The notes under the pieces were generated by a model. The model was not told the DNA's origin. It did no database searches and worked only from the letters and a program-made list of their open reading frames with translations. This document shows positions 1 to 8,331 of a stretch of DNA of 64,000 bases, piece by piece (within the stretch, counting starts at the first letter, position 1; each line of letters begins with the position of its first letter). The translations under genes were made by a program, and so were the position numbers. The stretch comes from Cognataquiflexum gelatinilyticum. GTDB taxonomy: Bacteria > Bacteroidota > Bacteroidia > Cytophagales > Cyclobacteriaceae. The stretch covers positions 558,001 to 622,000 of the forward strand of contig NZ_JANAEZ010000001.1 of the NCBI RefSeq assembly GCF_024813435.1. Direction: 5' to 3'.

Positions 1-968
1 GCATCAATTCCATTCTTTACAATTACCCAAGCAGCGATTCCGGGAATCACGACGATCAATGGCATGAGTAATTTAAGAAAACCGGCAAAAATCATCCCTT
101 TCTGGGCTTCATCAAGATTCTTTGCTGCCAAAGCACGCTGGGTGATGTATTGGTTAAATCCCCAATAACTCAGGTTGGTAATCCACATTCCACCTACCAA
201 AACACTGATACCTGGAAGATCAAGATAAGCATCTCTCATGCCACCTTTACCATCGGAAACCATCATTTCACCTTCGGACAAAATCATGGAAAAATGACCT
301 GGGACTTCTCTTCTCAATAAACTCAAACCGTCCCATGCATCACCGCTACCAACGATTTGAAGGGCTATATAAGTTGTGGCAAGACCACCTGCGATCAGGA
401 AAACTACCTGAACCACATCAGTCCAAGCAACCGCTTTTAATCCCCCATATATAGAGTAGACCATTGCAAACAAAGCCAATCCTATAATTCCATAGGTCAT
501 AGGAACGTCAAGGATGGTATTCAAACTCAAAGCACCCAGATAAAGTACTGTAGTCAGGTTAACGAATACATACAACAACAACCAAAATATGGCCATAGTG
601 GTCCTCACCCTGGTATCGTACCTGTCAAGCAAAAAGCCCGGCATGGTGTAAATCCCTTTTTTGATATAGACAGGTAAAAAGAAAATAGCCACCACCACAA
701 GTGTAGCTGCAGCCATCCATTCATAGGTGGATATTGCCAATCCCAAAGCAAATCCAGAGCCTGACATACCGATAAACTGCTCAGCAGATATGTTTGAGGC
801 AATAAGGGATGCCCCTACTGCCCACCACGGCAGCGCTTTGGAGGCAAGAAAATAATCTTTTGAATCTTTGATATGGCCTTTCTTCTCCCGGGAAACAAAA
901 AGGCCCATGCCAACTATCAGCAAACAATATCCGATAAATACGGCGAGGTCTAAGGGTTCTAATAACAT
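1..968 (-). CDS. Sodium:solute symporter (SSS family), N-terminal part, cut by window edge
   Basis: I translated this edge gene by hand; it starts at an ATG (966-968) and runs off the left edge after about 322 residues without a stop. The protein opens with a hydrophobic segment, then a loop with KDYFLASKALPWWAVGASL and the segment SNISAEQFIGMSGSGFALG, which are signatures of SSS/SGLT-type transporters; at least seven further hydrophobic stretches follow, ending in a segment with NLSYWGFNQYITQRALAAK, also typical of the sugar-transporter branch. The family couples sodium entry to uptake of sugars, inositol, sialic acid or similar solutes in the inner membrane. The substrate cannot be read from the sequence. 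A good TTG/TAnnTTTG promoter lies upstream at 1047-1074. Full members are about 500-600 residues, so roughly 40 percent is missing. Confidence 0.9.
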   Translation of the reverse strand, partial: MLLEPLDLAVFIGYCLLIVGMGLFVSREKKGHIKDSKDYFLASKALPWWAVGASLIASNISAEQFIGMSGSGFALGLAISTYEWMAAATLVVVAIFFLPVYIKKGIYTMPGFLLDRYDTRVRTTMAIFWLLLYVFVNLTTVLYLGALSLNTILDVPMTYGIIGLALFAMVYSIYGGLKAVAWTDVVQVVFLIAGGLATTYIALQIVGSGDAWDGLSLLRREVPGHFSMILSEGEMMVSDGKGGMRDAYLDLPGISVLVGGMWITNLSYWGFNQYITQRALAAKNLDEAQKGMIFAGFLKLLMPLIVVIPGIAAWVIVKNGID

Positions 969-1493
969 AGGTTATGGTTTATTGTAAATGATTTTTATTC
1001 GTAATCGATTGCAGAAGATAATTTCAATTTTTAAGCGAATTAATTTCAAATATAATGTTTTCGGCCAATCTCAATACTGTTTTTGAATATTTATACCTGC
1101 GGCAAAAGGAAAGGTTAGGTTGTCTGTTTCTTCCTCCTTTGTCAAATAATGAAAAGCTTTTGGAGACCGAAGTATTAAAATTCCCATTAGCTCTAAAATA
1201 ACTAATTTTTAATTTTAATTTTTTTATTAATGAGAAAAACGGATTACCTGAAATTTTATTAGAATCCAAATTCAGACAAAAATATCTCTTATTTTACTTT
1301 TTGTTTACTTTTTTACTCATTTAATTAGTCTAAAAATCATTTTAAACTAAATCTTAGTAATATTAAATTAATTTATTGTTTAGAAACCCGAGAATTTTTT
1401 TGCAAAATTCAATCATTTTTTTGCTTTAAGGGTATAGAATTTTAATAAAATATTTATAGTTTTAAGGGAAGTCTGAAATACGCTTTTAAAATT
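969..1493. other. Long AT-rich divergent intergenic region
   Basis: This 525-base gap separates the symporter (leftward) from the giant sensor kinase (rightward). It holds the symporter promoter at 1047-1074 and a palindromic AATCGATT at 1003-1010 in the symporter 5' leader. An 81-codon leftward frame at 1024-1269 has no recognisable family, low-complexity composition and lies across the promoter, so I do not call it a gene. A weak TAGTTTTA at 1457-1464 could be the -7 element of the kinase gene, but no TTG sits at the usual distance. Confidence 0.6.
1047..1074 (-). promoter_or_regulatory. Predicted Bacteroidota-type promoter of the symporter gene
   Basis: On the minus strand TTG (complement of 1072-1074) is followed after 17 nt by TATATTTG (complement of 1047-1054), a perfect TAnnTTTG -7 box. 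The 17-nt spacing is inside the 17-23 range known for Flavobacterium promoters. Transcription would start near 1040, giving a leader of about 70 nt that contains the palindrome AATCGATT (1003-1010), a possible operator of unknown regulator. Confidence 0.5.
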
Positions 1494-4400
1494 TTGGGAA
1501 ATTATCAAAACCAAATCACCATAAATTTTCATAAGGTGAAAACAAATAAATCTGAGGTGAATTTTGAATTACTTTTTCAAGACAACCCTGCACCCATGTT
1601 TATATGGGAATTTTCTTCAGGCAATTTTATGGAATGCAACCATGCAGCCCTATTTCTTTACGGATACCAAAAGGAGGAATTTTTGTCTTTGAACGTGAAA
1701 GACATCCGTCCAAAAGAGGAAATTAATAAAATTGAATCCATTATTTCTGATGAATCAGCCTTTTCAAACATGGGCGGTTTAGCACATAAAGGATATTGGA
1801 CCCATCAGAAAAAGAACGGACAAAAGATCCATGTAGAAATAAAAGCAAACATCATTGAGTATAAAGGAGTAAAATCCTGCATTGTTGTAGTCAACGATAT
1901 CACCGAGGCAAAAAAAATAGAGGAGGCTTTAAAAACATCAGAAAAAGAATTTAAAAGATTATTCAATGCCGGCCCTTTGCCCAAGTGGATTTATGAAACG
2001 GAATCTTTGCGGATTCTCACAGTAAACGATATTGCAATAGCTCATTACGGTTACAGCAAAGAGGAATTTTTAAATATGACACTTTTGGATTTGAGACCAA
2101 AAGAAGAATACCCAAAGCTTTTTTCAGCTATTCAAAATAGAAATGGAGAAGGGGACAACAAAAATTTTGGAGTATATACCCATTTAAAAAAAGATGGCAG
2201 CAAGATCAAAGTTGAAATTAGCAGCCAATATGTAGAATACCTTGGTAAAAAATGCAGGATGGTTTCCTGTCATGATGTCACCAAAAAAGAGCGTCAGAAA
2301 AATCTTAACAAACTTGAAATGGATCTTTTGGAGAGGTCCATTTCCCAAAAATCAAACAATCAAAATTACCTTTTTGATTATCTGGCAGGATTGGAAATCG
2401 AATTCCCTTACATCAGGGCATCTTTACTCAAAGTAGAAGATGGAAAAGTATGGAACCTGGTGGCTCCAACATTACCAAAAGCTTATATGGATGCCATCCA
2501 TGGGGCACCGATTGGCCAAAAAGCCGGTTCATGCGGTACAGCAGCCTACCTAAAAAAGAGAATAATTGTATCTGATATCAGCAAAGATCCACTTTGGGAA
2601 GATTACAAAGATTTGGCTTCGTCTTTCGGTTTGAAGTCCTGTTGGTCTCAGCCTGTTTTCAATTCTGAAGATAATGTAATAGCGACATTTGCCTGCTATA
2701 CCTCCGAGGTATGGACCCCATCCGAAGAAGAATTGGATATTTTGAGCCGCTCTGCCTCTTTACTGAGCCTGATATTGGAAAATCACCAAAAAACCAATGA
2801 GATTAAGTCAAGCAATGAAAGATATAAGTATGTCACCCTTGCTACAAAGGATGCCATTTATGATTGGGATATTTTGACCGGCAACATTCTTTGGGGTAAA
2901 GGATTCCAAGACCTGTTCGGATACACTTTAGATTCTACACCTTTTGAAATCAACCAAAAAGAAGACCTGATTCATTCTGCAGATCTTGATGAAGTCAACA
3001 GATCATTGAAAAGTTTTTTTTCAGATAAAAAGCAGGAAAACTGGAATTCAAAATACCGGCTCAAAAAGTCTGATGGTGTATATTCCTTTGTGGAAGAAAG
3101 AGCCTATGCCGTAAGAGAACCAAAAGGCAAGGTAGTGCGAATGATCGGAGTTTTGAGTGACATTACCAAGGAGACCTTGGAAGAACAGCAGTTGAGATTG
3201 GCCGAAAGTGTTGTCAAAAATACAAGCGATGCTGTGGTGATCACGGACGTAGGAGATTATGAAGGAAAAGATATAAAAATCATCTATTCCAATATTGCTT
3301 TTACCAAAATGACCGGATATTCCTCAGAGGACGTTATTGGTAAATCACCAAAATTAATAATAGATAAAGGTCTCGATCAGTCGGAAGAAGAAACATTAAG
3401 GGAAATGTTGAAAAGTGGGGAACCTTTCGAAACCACTATAATTTCATTTAAAAAAAATGGGGATGAATTTTGGAATAACCTTTCTGCCAGTCCTGTAAGG
3501 GATGACAGCGGTAATATTTCCCAATGGATATTTATTCAAAGAGACATTACAGAAACTCAAAACGAACTCATTCAAAAAAGCTTGTTTTCAGAACTTGGAC
3601 TTATTTTTAATAAAAATGAAAATTTGTTGATTACCCTCAACATGGTTTTGGAGCACCTTACAAATTTTGGAAATTTTGGCTATTCTGAAGCTTGGCTGAT
3701 TTCATCAGACAAACAAACAGTAAATCTCGTGTCCACCTTTCCTATAAAAGATGAATATGACATATTCCGGGAAGATACCAGAAAAATCAAATCTTTTGAT
3801 TTTGGTCAAGGATTACCGGGGATAATCTGGAAACAAGGAAAATCAGAAATTTGGGATAATCTAGATAAGCACCCAAACTTTGTACGGAAGGAAGCGGCGC
3901 AAAAAACAGGTTTGAATAAGGCATTGGGAATCCCGGTAAAATTCAACAACGAAGTTATCGGTGTGATTCTGTTTGCCGGGGGTGAAAATTTTAAAAAAAT
4001 CACATTTTTTACCTCTTTGTTCGCAAAATTAGAAACTTTTCTTGGATCTGAGCTTAGGAGAAAACAGGTTGAACATCAACTCAGCGGGGTATTCAATGCT
4101 TCCCCAGACATCATTTGTATTGCGGGTACAGATGGGTATTTCAAAAAAATCAATCCTGCAGCAGTTGAACTGACCGGATACACCGAGGAAGAATTATTGG
4201 CAAGACCTTTTGTAGAATTTGTTTATCCCGAGGATTTAAAAATATTCCAAAGTGAATTTGAAGGTTTATATAAATCAAAAACGAATCCATATTTTGAAAT
4301 AAGGGTAATTTCAAAATCTGAAAAACCAATCTGGCTAAGTTGGTCAGCGATACTTTCTGAGGAAGAGGGTCTTATATACGCTGTCGCAAAAGACATTTCT

Positions 4401-6638
4401 AAGCAAAAGGATCTTCAGGAATTACTTGAAAATGCCACCAAATTATCAAAAATCGGGGGATGGGAGGTAGACCTGATCAAGCAAAAAATAGTATGGTCAT
4501 CAATGACCAAAGAGATCCACGAATTGGAAAGTGATGATGTACCTCCTACCATTGAAGCCGGTGTCAATTTTTATCATCCTGCCTATAGGAAACAGATTTC
4601 TGAAATATTGGAAGAAACTATAAAAAATGGCATACCCTTCCAATTTGAATTCCCTTTAATTACTGCCAAAGGAAATGAAAAATGGGTACGTGCGATAGGA
4701 AGACCTGAATTCAAAAATGGAATATGTGTTAGGTTATTGGGAAGTTTTCAGGATATCCATACTCAAAAAATGGCTGAAATCAATCTTAATAAATCCATAC
4801 AAGCCATCAAGGATTATAAAACTGCCCTTGACCAATCCTTCAACGTAACCGTAACGGACCTTCAGGGAATTGCTCTTGAGGTAAACGACCATACATGCAC
4901 TCTGTCAGGTTATACCCGTGAAGAGCTCATCGGAACCCATACCCGAATCAATAAGTCCGAATACCATCCCAAGTCATATTACAAAGAGATGTGGCAGACA
5001 ATCTCGAAAGGAGAAATATGGCGGGGAGATTTGAAAAACAAAACCAAAAAGGGAGATGAATATTGGGTAGATACCATTATTGCACCCTTGAAAGATGAAA
5101 AAGGAAAGATCAAGCAATATCTTGCTATCAGGATAGACATTACCGAAAAGAAAATAGCAGAAGAATCTCTTTTGAAATCCTATGCAGAAAAAGAAGATAT
5201 TCTTGAAAGTATCGGTGATGCATTTTTTAATTTGGACGAGGATTGGAATATTACTTATTGGAATAAAAAGTCAGAAGAAATTTTCTCAGTCAAAAGGGAG
5301 GAAATCTTGGGTAAAAATATTTTTAGTGAATTTCCGGATGCACTTGATCTGGGAGTAAAAGAAAAACTAAAGGATTCAAAAAATCAACAACAAACCTTTC
5401 ATTTTGAACACTTCTTCCATCAATTAAATTTATGGATTGAAGTCAGTGTCTATCCAAACAAGAAAGGACTTTCTGTCTACCTTAGGGATATTACCCCACA
5501 AAAAAATTATCTTGAGGAAATCAAAGAGTCAAACAGCAGGTTTGAAAAAGTTGCCGAAGCAACTAACGATGCTATTTGGGATTGGGATATTGAAGGTGGA
5601 AAAAGGTTTTGGGGAGAAGGATTTAAGAAACTTTTTGGACAGGAAACAGCAAGGGATAAGATAAAAGTAGAAAATTGGATCAATAGTATTCATCCTGTTG
5701 ATTATCCCTTTGTTCAATCAAGTCTTAAAAATGCACTCGACGACAAAGATGTCTTCAAATGGAAAGAGGAATATCGATACAAAAAGAAAAACGGAAAATA
5801 TGCCTTTGTAGTCGATAGAGGAATAATCATCAGAAATCCGAAAGGCAAGGCAATCCGAATGGTCGGAGCGATGTCGGATTTGACCAAACAAAAAGAATAT
5901 GAAGAATCATTACAACTATTAAATGAAAACCTGAAAAAACAAGCCAGAGACTTGGAAGTTTCAAATTCCGAGCTTGAACAATTTGCCTATATCGCATCGC
6001 ATGACCTTCAAGAACCCTTGAGAATGGTATCGGGTTTTTTGACACTTCTGGAAAAAAAATATTCCAATGTGCTTGACGCCAGAGCAATTCAATATATAGA
6101 TTTTGCTGTGGATGGATCCACACGGATGAGACAGATTATTTTAGATCTTTTGGAGTATTCCAGAATCGGGAAGGATGACTTAAAACTCCAAAAAATCAAC
6201 TTGGAAGAGGTGGTAGGCGAAGTCCTTTTACTTCAAAAGAAAATAATCACTGATAGTGGGGCAGTAATCAGTACAAAAAATCTCCCAACCATCATTTCCT
6301 ATTCCTTGCCATACACCCAAGTCTTCAATAACCTGATTAACAACGCAGTCAAATATTCGCGAAATGAAATAAAACCTGAAATCCATATTTCAGGCAAAGA
6401 ATTTGCAAATGAATGGGAGATTTCCGTCAGTGACAACGGAATTGGGATTGAAAAAGATTATTTTGATAAAATCTTCACATTGTTCCAACGGCTACACAAA
6501 AAAAATGAATATAGCGGTACCGGTATGGGGCTTTCCATTGTGAAGAAAATAATTGAAAAACAGGGAGGCAAAATATGGGTTGAATCCAATTTCGGCGAAG
6601 GAAGCACCTTCAAATTCACTATTCCAAAAATCAAATAA
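1494..6638 (+). CDS. Giant soluble multi-PAS/GAF sensor histidine kinase
   Basis: A 1714-residue histidine kinase with no signal peptide or membrane helix, so probably cytoplasmic. Approximate domain order: PAS1 20-140, PAS2 148-265, GAF1 270-432, PAS3 437-562, PAS4 566-690, GAF2 695-855, PAS5 860-972, PAS6 973-1095, PAS7 1096-1222, PAS8 1225-1340, PAS9 1345-1470, HisKA 1480-1560, ATPase 1590-1714. The phosphoacceptor is H1503 in ASHDLQEPLR; the ATPase keeps the N box NNLINNAVKYS, G1 DNGIGI and G2 GTGMGLS. The C-terminal half resembles the bacteriophytochrome-like kinases of Bacteroidota. PAS3 and PAS9 are close copies of each other, as are PAS1 and PAS2. The chosen start is a TTG; an in-frame stop lies at 1446-1448 and the first in-frame ATG (1596) would cut into PAS1, so a GTG at 1536 is the main alternative. 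Two response regulators follow within 35 and 5 bases, the likely phosphorelay partners. Confidence 0.93.
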   Translation: MGNYQNQITINFHKVKTNKSEVNFELLFQDNPAPMFIWEFSSGNFMECNHAALFLYGYQKEEFLSLNVKDIRPKEEINKIESIISDESAFSNMGGLAHKGYWTHQKKNGQKIHVEIKANIIEYKGVKSCIVVVNDITEAKKIEEALKTSEKEFKRLFNAGPLPKWIYETESLRILTVNDIAIAHYGYSKEEFLNMTLLDLRPKEEYPKLFSAIQNRNGEGDNKNFGVYTHLKKDGSKIKVEISSQYVEYLGKKCRMVSCHDVTKKERQKNLNKLEMDLLERSISQKSNNQNYLFDYLAGLEIEFPYIRASLLKVEDGKVWNLVAPTLPKAYMDAIHGAPIGQKAGSCGTAAYLKKRIIVSDISKDPLWEDYKDLASSFGLKSCWSQPVFNSEDNVIATFACYTSEVWTPSEEELDILSRSASLLSLILENHQKTNEIKSSNERYKYVTLATKDAIYDWDILTGNILWGKGFQDLFGYTLDSTPFEINQKEDLIHSADLDEVNRSLKSFFSDKKQENWNSKYRLKKSDGVYSFVEERAYAVREPKGKVVRMIGVLSDITKETLEEQQLRLAESVVKNTSDAVVITDVGDYEGKDIKIIYSNIAFTKMTGYSSEDVIGKSPKLIIDKGLDQSEEETLREMLKSGEPFETTIISFKKNGDEFWNNLSASPVRDDSGNISQWIFIQRDITETQNELIQKSLFSELGLIFNKNENLLITLNMVLEHLTNFGNFGYSEAWLISSDKQTVNLVSTFPIKDEYDIFREDTRKIKSFDFGQGLPGIIWKQGKSEIWDNLDKHPNFVRKEAAQKTGLNKALGIPVKFNNEVIGVILFAGGENFKKITFFTSLFAKLETFLGSELRRKQVEHQLSGVFNASPDIICIAGTDGYFKKINPAAVELTGYTEEELLARPFVEFVYPEDLKIFQSEFEGLYKSKTNPYFEIRVISKSEKPIWLSWSAILSEEEGLIYAVAKDISKQKDLQELLENATKLSKIGGWEVDLIKQKIVWSSMTKEIHELESDDVPPTIEAGVNFYHPAYRKQISEILEETIKNGIPFQFEFPLITAKGNEKWVRAIGRPEFKNGICVRLLGSFQDIHTQKMAEINLNKSIQAIKDYKTALDQSFNVTVTDLQGIALEVNDHTCTLSGYTREELIGTHTRINKSEYHPKSYYKEMWQTISKGEIWRGDLKNKTKKGDEYWVDTIIAPLKDEKGKIKQYLAIRIDITEKKIAEESLLKSYAEKEDILESIGDAFFNLDEDWNITYWNKKSEEIFSVKREEILGKNIFSEFPDALDLGVKEKLKDSKNQQQTFHFEHFFHQLNLWIEVSVYPNKKGLSVYLRDITPQKNYLEEIKESNSRFEKVAEATNDAIWDWDIEGGKRFWGEGFKKLFGQETARDKIKVENWINSIHPVDYPFVQSSLKNALDDKDVFKWKEEYRYKKKNGKYAFVVDRGIIIRNPKGKAIRMVGAMSDLTKQKEYEESLQLLNENLKKQARDLEVSNSELEQFAYIASHDLQEPLRMVSGFLTLLEKKYSNVLDARAIQYIDFAVDGSTRMRQIILDLLEYSRIGKDDLKLQKINLEEVVGEVLLLQKKIITDSGAVISTKNLPTIISYSLPYTQVFNNLINNAVKYSRNEIKPEIHISGKEFANEWEISVSDNGIGIEKDYFDKIFTLFQRLHKKNEYSGTGMGLSIVKKIIEKQGGKIWVESNFGEGSTFKFTIPKIK

Positions 6639-6672
6639 AATTTATTACCCAAATATAAAAACCTAAAACAAA

Positions 6673-7104
6673 ATGAAACCCATCCACATACTATTAGTCG
6701 AAGATAATGAAGGGGATATCTTTATGATTCGGGAGGCATTTGAAGACTTCAAGATAAAAAACAAAATCTCTGTAGCCAATGATGGGAAAGAGGCTATTGA
6801 TTTTCTTTTGAAAGAGAACAAATACAAGGAAATTGAAGAACCGGATTTGGTAATTTTGGATATAAATCTGCCTAAAAAGAGCGGGCATGAAGTCTTGAAA
6901 TCTATAAAAGAAAATCCAAAAACCCAGCACATCCCTGTTATCATGCTGTCGACATCCTCTTCGGAGAAAGACATTACATTATCTTATCAAAACCGTGCGA
7001 ACTGTTTTATTACCAAACCGGTAGAGGCAGATGAATTCATGAAAGCCATCACTTCTATAGAGGAGTTTTGGTTGAGTATTGTTTCCCTTCCTCCCATTAA
7101 ATGA
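6673..7104 (+). CDS. Single-domain response regulator (Rcp1-like receiver)
   Basis: A 143-residue stand-alone receiver domain. The acidic pair E10-D11 in LLVEDNEGD, the phosphorylated aspartate D63 in VILDINLPKKSG, the Ser/Thr switch in MLSTSSSEKD and the lysine of ITKPVE are all present, so it should be phosphorylatable. The long beta3-alpha3 loop and the LPKKSGHEVL motif match the Rcp1 group of receivers that pair with phytochrome-like multi-PAS kinases. It has no output domain, so it acts through another protein or as a phosphate shuttle. It lies 34 bases after the giant kinase and 5 bases before the REC-PAS gene, so the three are probably one operon. Confidence 0.93.
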   Translation: MKPIHILLVEDNEGDIFMIREAFEDFKIKNKISVANDGKEAIDFLLKENKYKEIEEPDLVILDINLPKKSGHEVLKSIKENPKTQHIPVIMLSTSSSEKDITLSYQNRANCFITKPVEADEFMKAITSIEEFWLSIVSLPPIK

Positions 7105-7109
7105 TGTAA

Positions 7110-8138
7110 ATGGAAAAGGACAAAAAGAAATATCGAATCTTGTTGGTTGAGGATAATCTTGGAGATTATGTACTTGTCGAGGAATATTTGGATGATATGA
7201 TTTCTGACCCACAAATCTACAGGACAGAAAATTTCAAAGAAACCAAAGAGGTTTTGACTGATACTCAGAAAGTATTTGATGTCATTCTTCTTGACATCAC
7301 CCTCCCTGACAAAAGCGGTGAGCAGCTGATTTCTGAAATGATGGACATAGCAGTACATGTACCTGTCATCGTGCTGACCGGCTATTCTGACGCCAAATTT
7401 GCCATCAAGTCTTTAAATATGGGGGTTGCGGATTATCTGCTAAAAGATGAATTGAACCCACCCATCCTCCACAAAAGTATTGTTTATAATATCGAGAGAA
7501 ACAAAACAATTGTCAGGCTGCAGGAATCCGAGCAAAGGTACGCTGACTTGTTTCAACTTAGTCCCCAACCCATGTGGGTTTTTGATATGGAGACTTTGGT
7601 TTTTTTGAATGTCAATCAGGCTGCAATCCAACATTATGGTTACAGTTTGGAAGAATTTATGCAAATGACTATCATGAATATAAGGCCTGTGGAAGAATGG
7701 TCTTTTACAGAAAAAATTCTGAATTCTATCCGAATTGAAAATCCCAGCCACTTAAAATATATTCTCAATCACATTAAAAAAGATGGGACAAAAATAAGGG
7801 TTGAAGTTCTTTCCAATCCAATAGAATTTCAGGGACGAAAATGTAGAATCATTTTAGCCAATGATATCACATCCAAGCTTAAATACCTTGAAGCCATAGA
7901 AACCCAAAATGAAAAACTCAGGGATATAGCCTGGGTCCAATCCCACATACTAAGAGCGCCTCTTTCGAGAATGATGGGCATCATAGAAATGATAAAAAGG
8001 GAAGATATAGAGTTATCGGAGATCAAGGAATATCTAGGTCATATTATCAATTCAGCATATGAACTGGATGAAATCATCAAAGATGTGGTAGATAAAGCGC
8101 AGCAAATCAATTTTCAGGACGTATCAAAGCAAAACTGA
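7110..8138 (+). CDS. Response regulator with PAS domain and DHp helix but no ATPase domain
   Basis: A 342-residue protein: receiver at about 8-125 (acidic pair E14-D15, phospho-aspartate D62 in LLDITLPDKSG, lysine in LLKDELNP), PAS at about 140-255, and a helical tail at 262-335 that looks like a HisKA dimerisation domain with H279 in QSHILRAPLSRMM. The protein then stops; no HATPase N, G1 or G2 boxes follow and the next frame is closed by a terminator-like hairpin, so this is not an obvious frameshift. Its PAS domain is strikingly like PAS2 of the giant kinase (HYGYS-EEF and RP-EE motifs in both). The tail may dimerise the protein or accept phosphate in trans. It overlaps nothing and sits 5 bases after the receiver gene. 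Confidence 0.9.
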   Translation: MEKDKKKYRILLVEDNLGDYVLVEEYLDDMISDPQIYRTENFKETKEVLTDTQKVFDVILLDITLPDKSGEQLISEMMDIAVHVPVIVLTGYSDAKFAIKSLNMGVADYLLKDELNPPILHKSIVYNIERNKTIVRLQESEQRYADLFQLSPQPMWVFDMETLVFLNVNQAAIQHYGYSLEEFMQMTIMNIRPVEEWSFTEKILNSIRIENPSHLKYILNHIKKDGTKIRVEVLSNPIEFQGRKCRIILANDITSKLKYLEAIETQNEKLRDIAWVQSHILRAPLSRMMGIIEMIKREDIELSEIKEYLGHIINSAYELDEIIKDVVDKAQQINFQDVSKQN

Positions 8139-8170
8139 ATCAAAAAGATATTTTTTGATCCAGTTTTTTC
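8132..8170 (+). terminator. Predicted terminator after the signalling operon
   Basis: Stem arms ACTGAATCAAAAA (8134-8146) and TTTTTTGATCCAGT (8151-8164) with one mismatch and a loop of about four bases, followed by a T run. The stop codon of the REC-PAS gene (8136-8138) lies within the left arm. Confidence 0.6.
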
Positions 8171-8331
8171 ATTTTTAAGCCTTCTCAAACACGATAAATT
8201 TTTAAGGTTTAAAAATCATTGAAAGCAATAGATATTTTACCCCAAATAATTTTTACTGGTTACGATTCAGGTTAACTTTATACTAACCCTCTGCCACAAC
8301 TTTTTGCATCTTTTACCAAACCCAAAATACC

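Noticed and set aside
1024..1269. Leftward 81-codon frame in the intergenic region
   Set aside because: Overlaps the symporter promoter, AT-rich and without family features.
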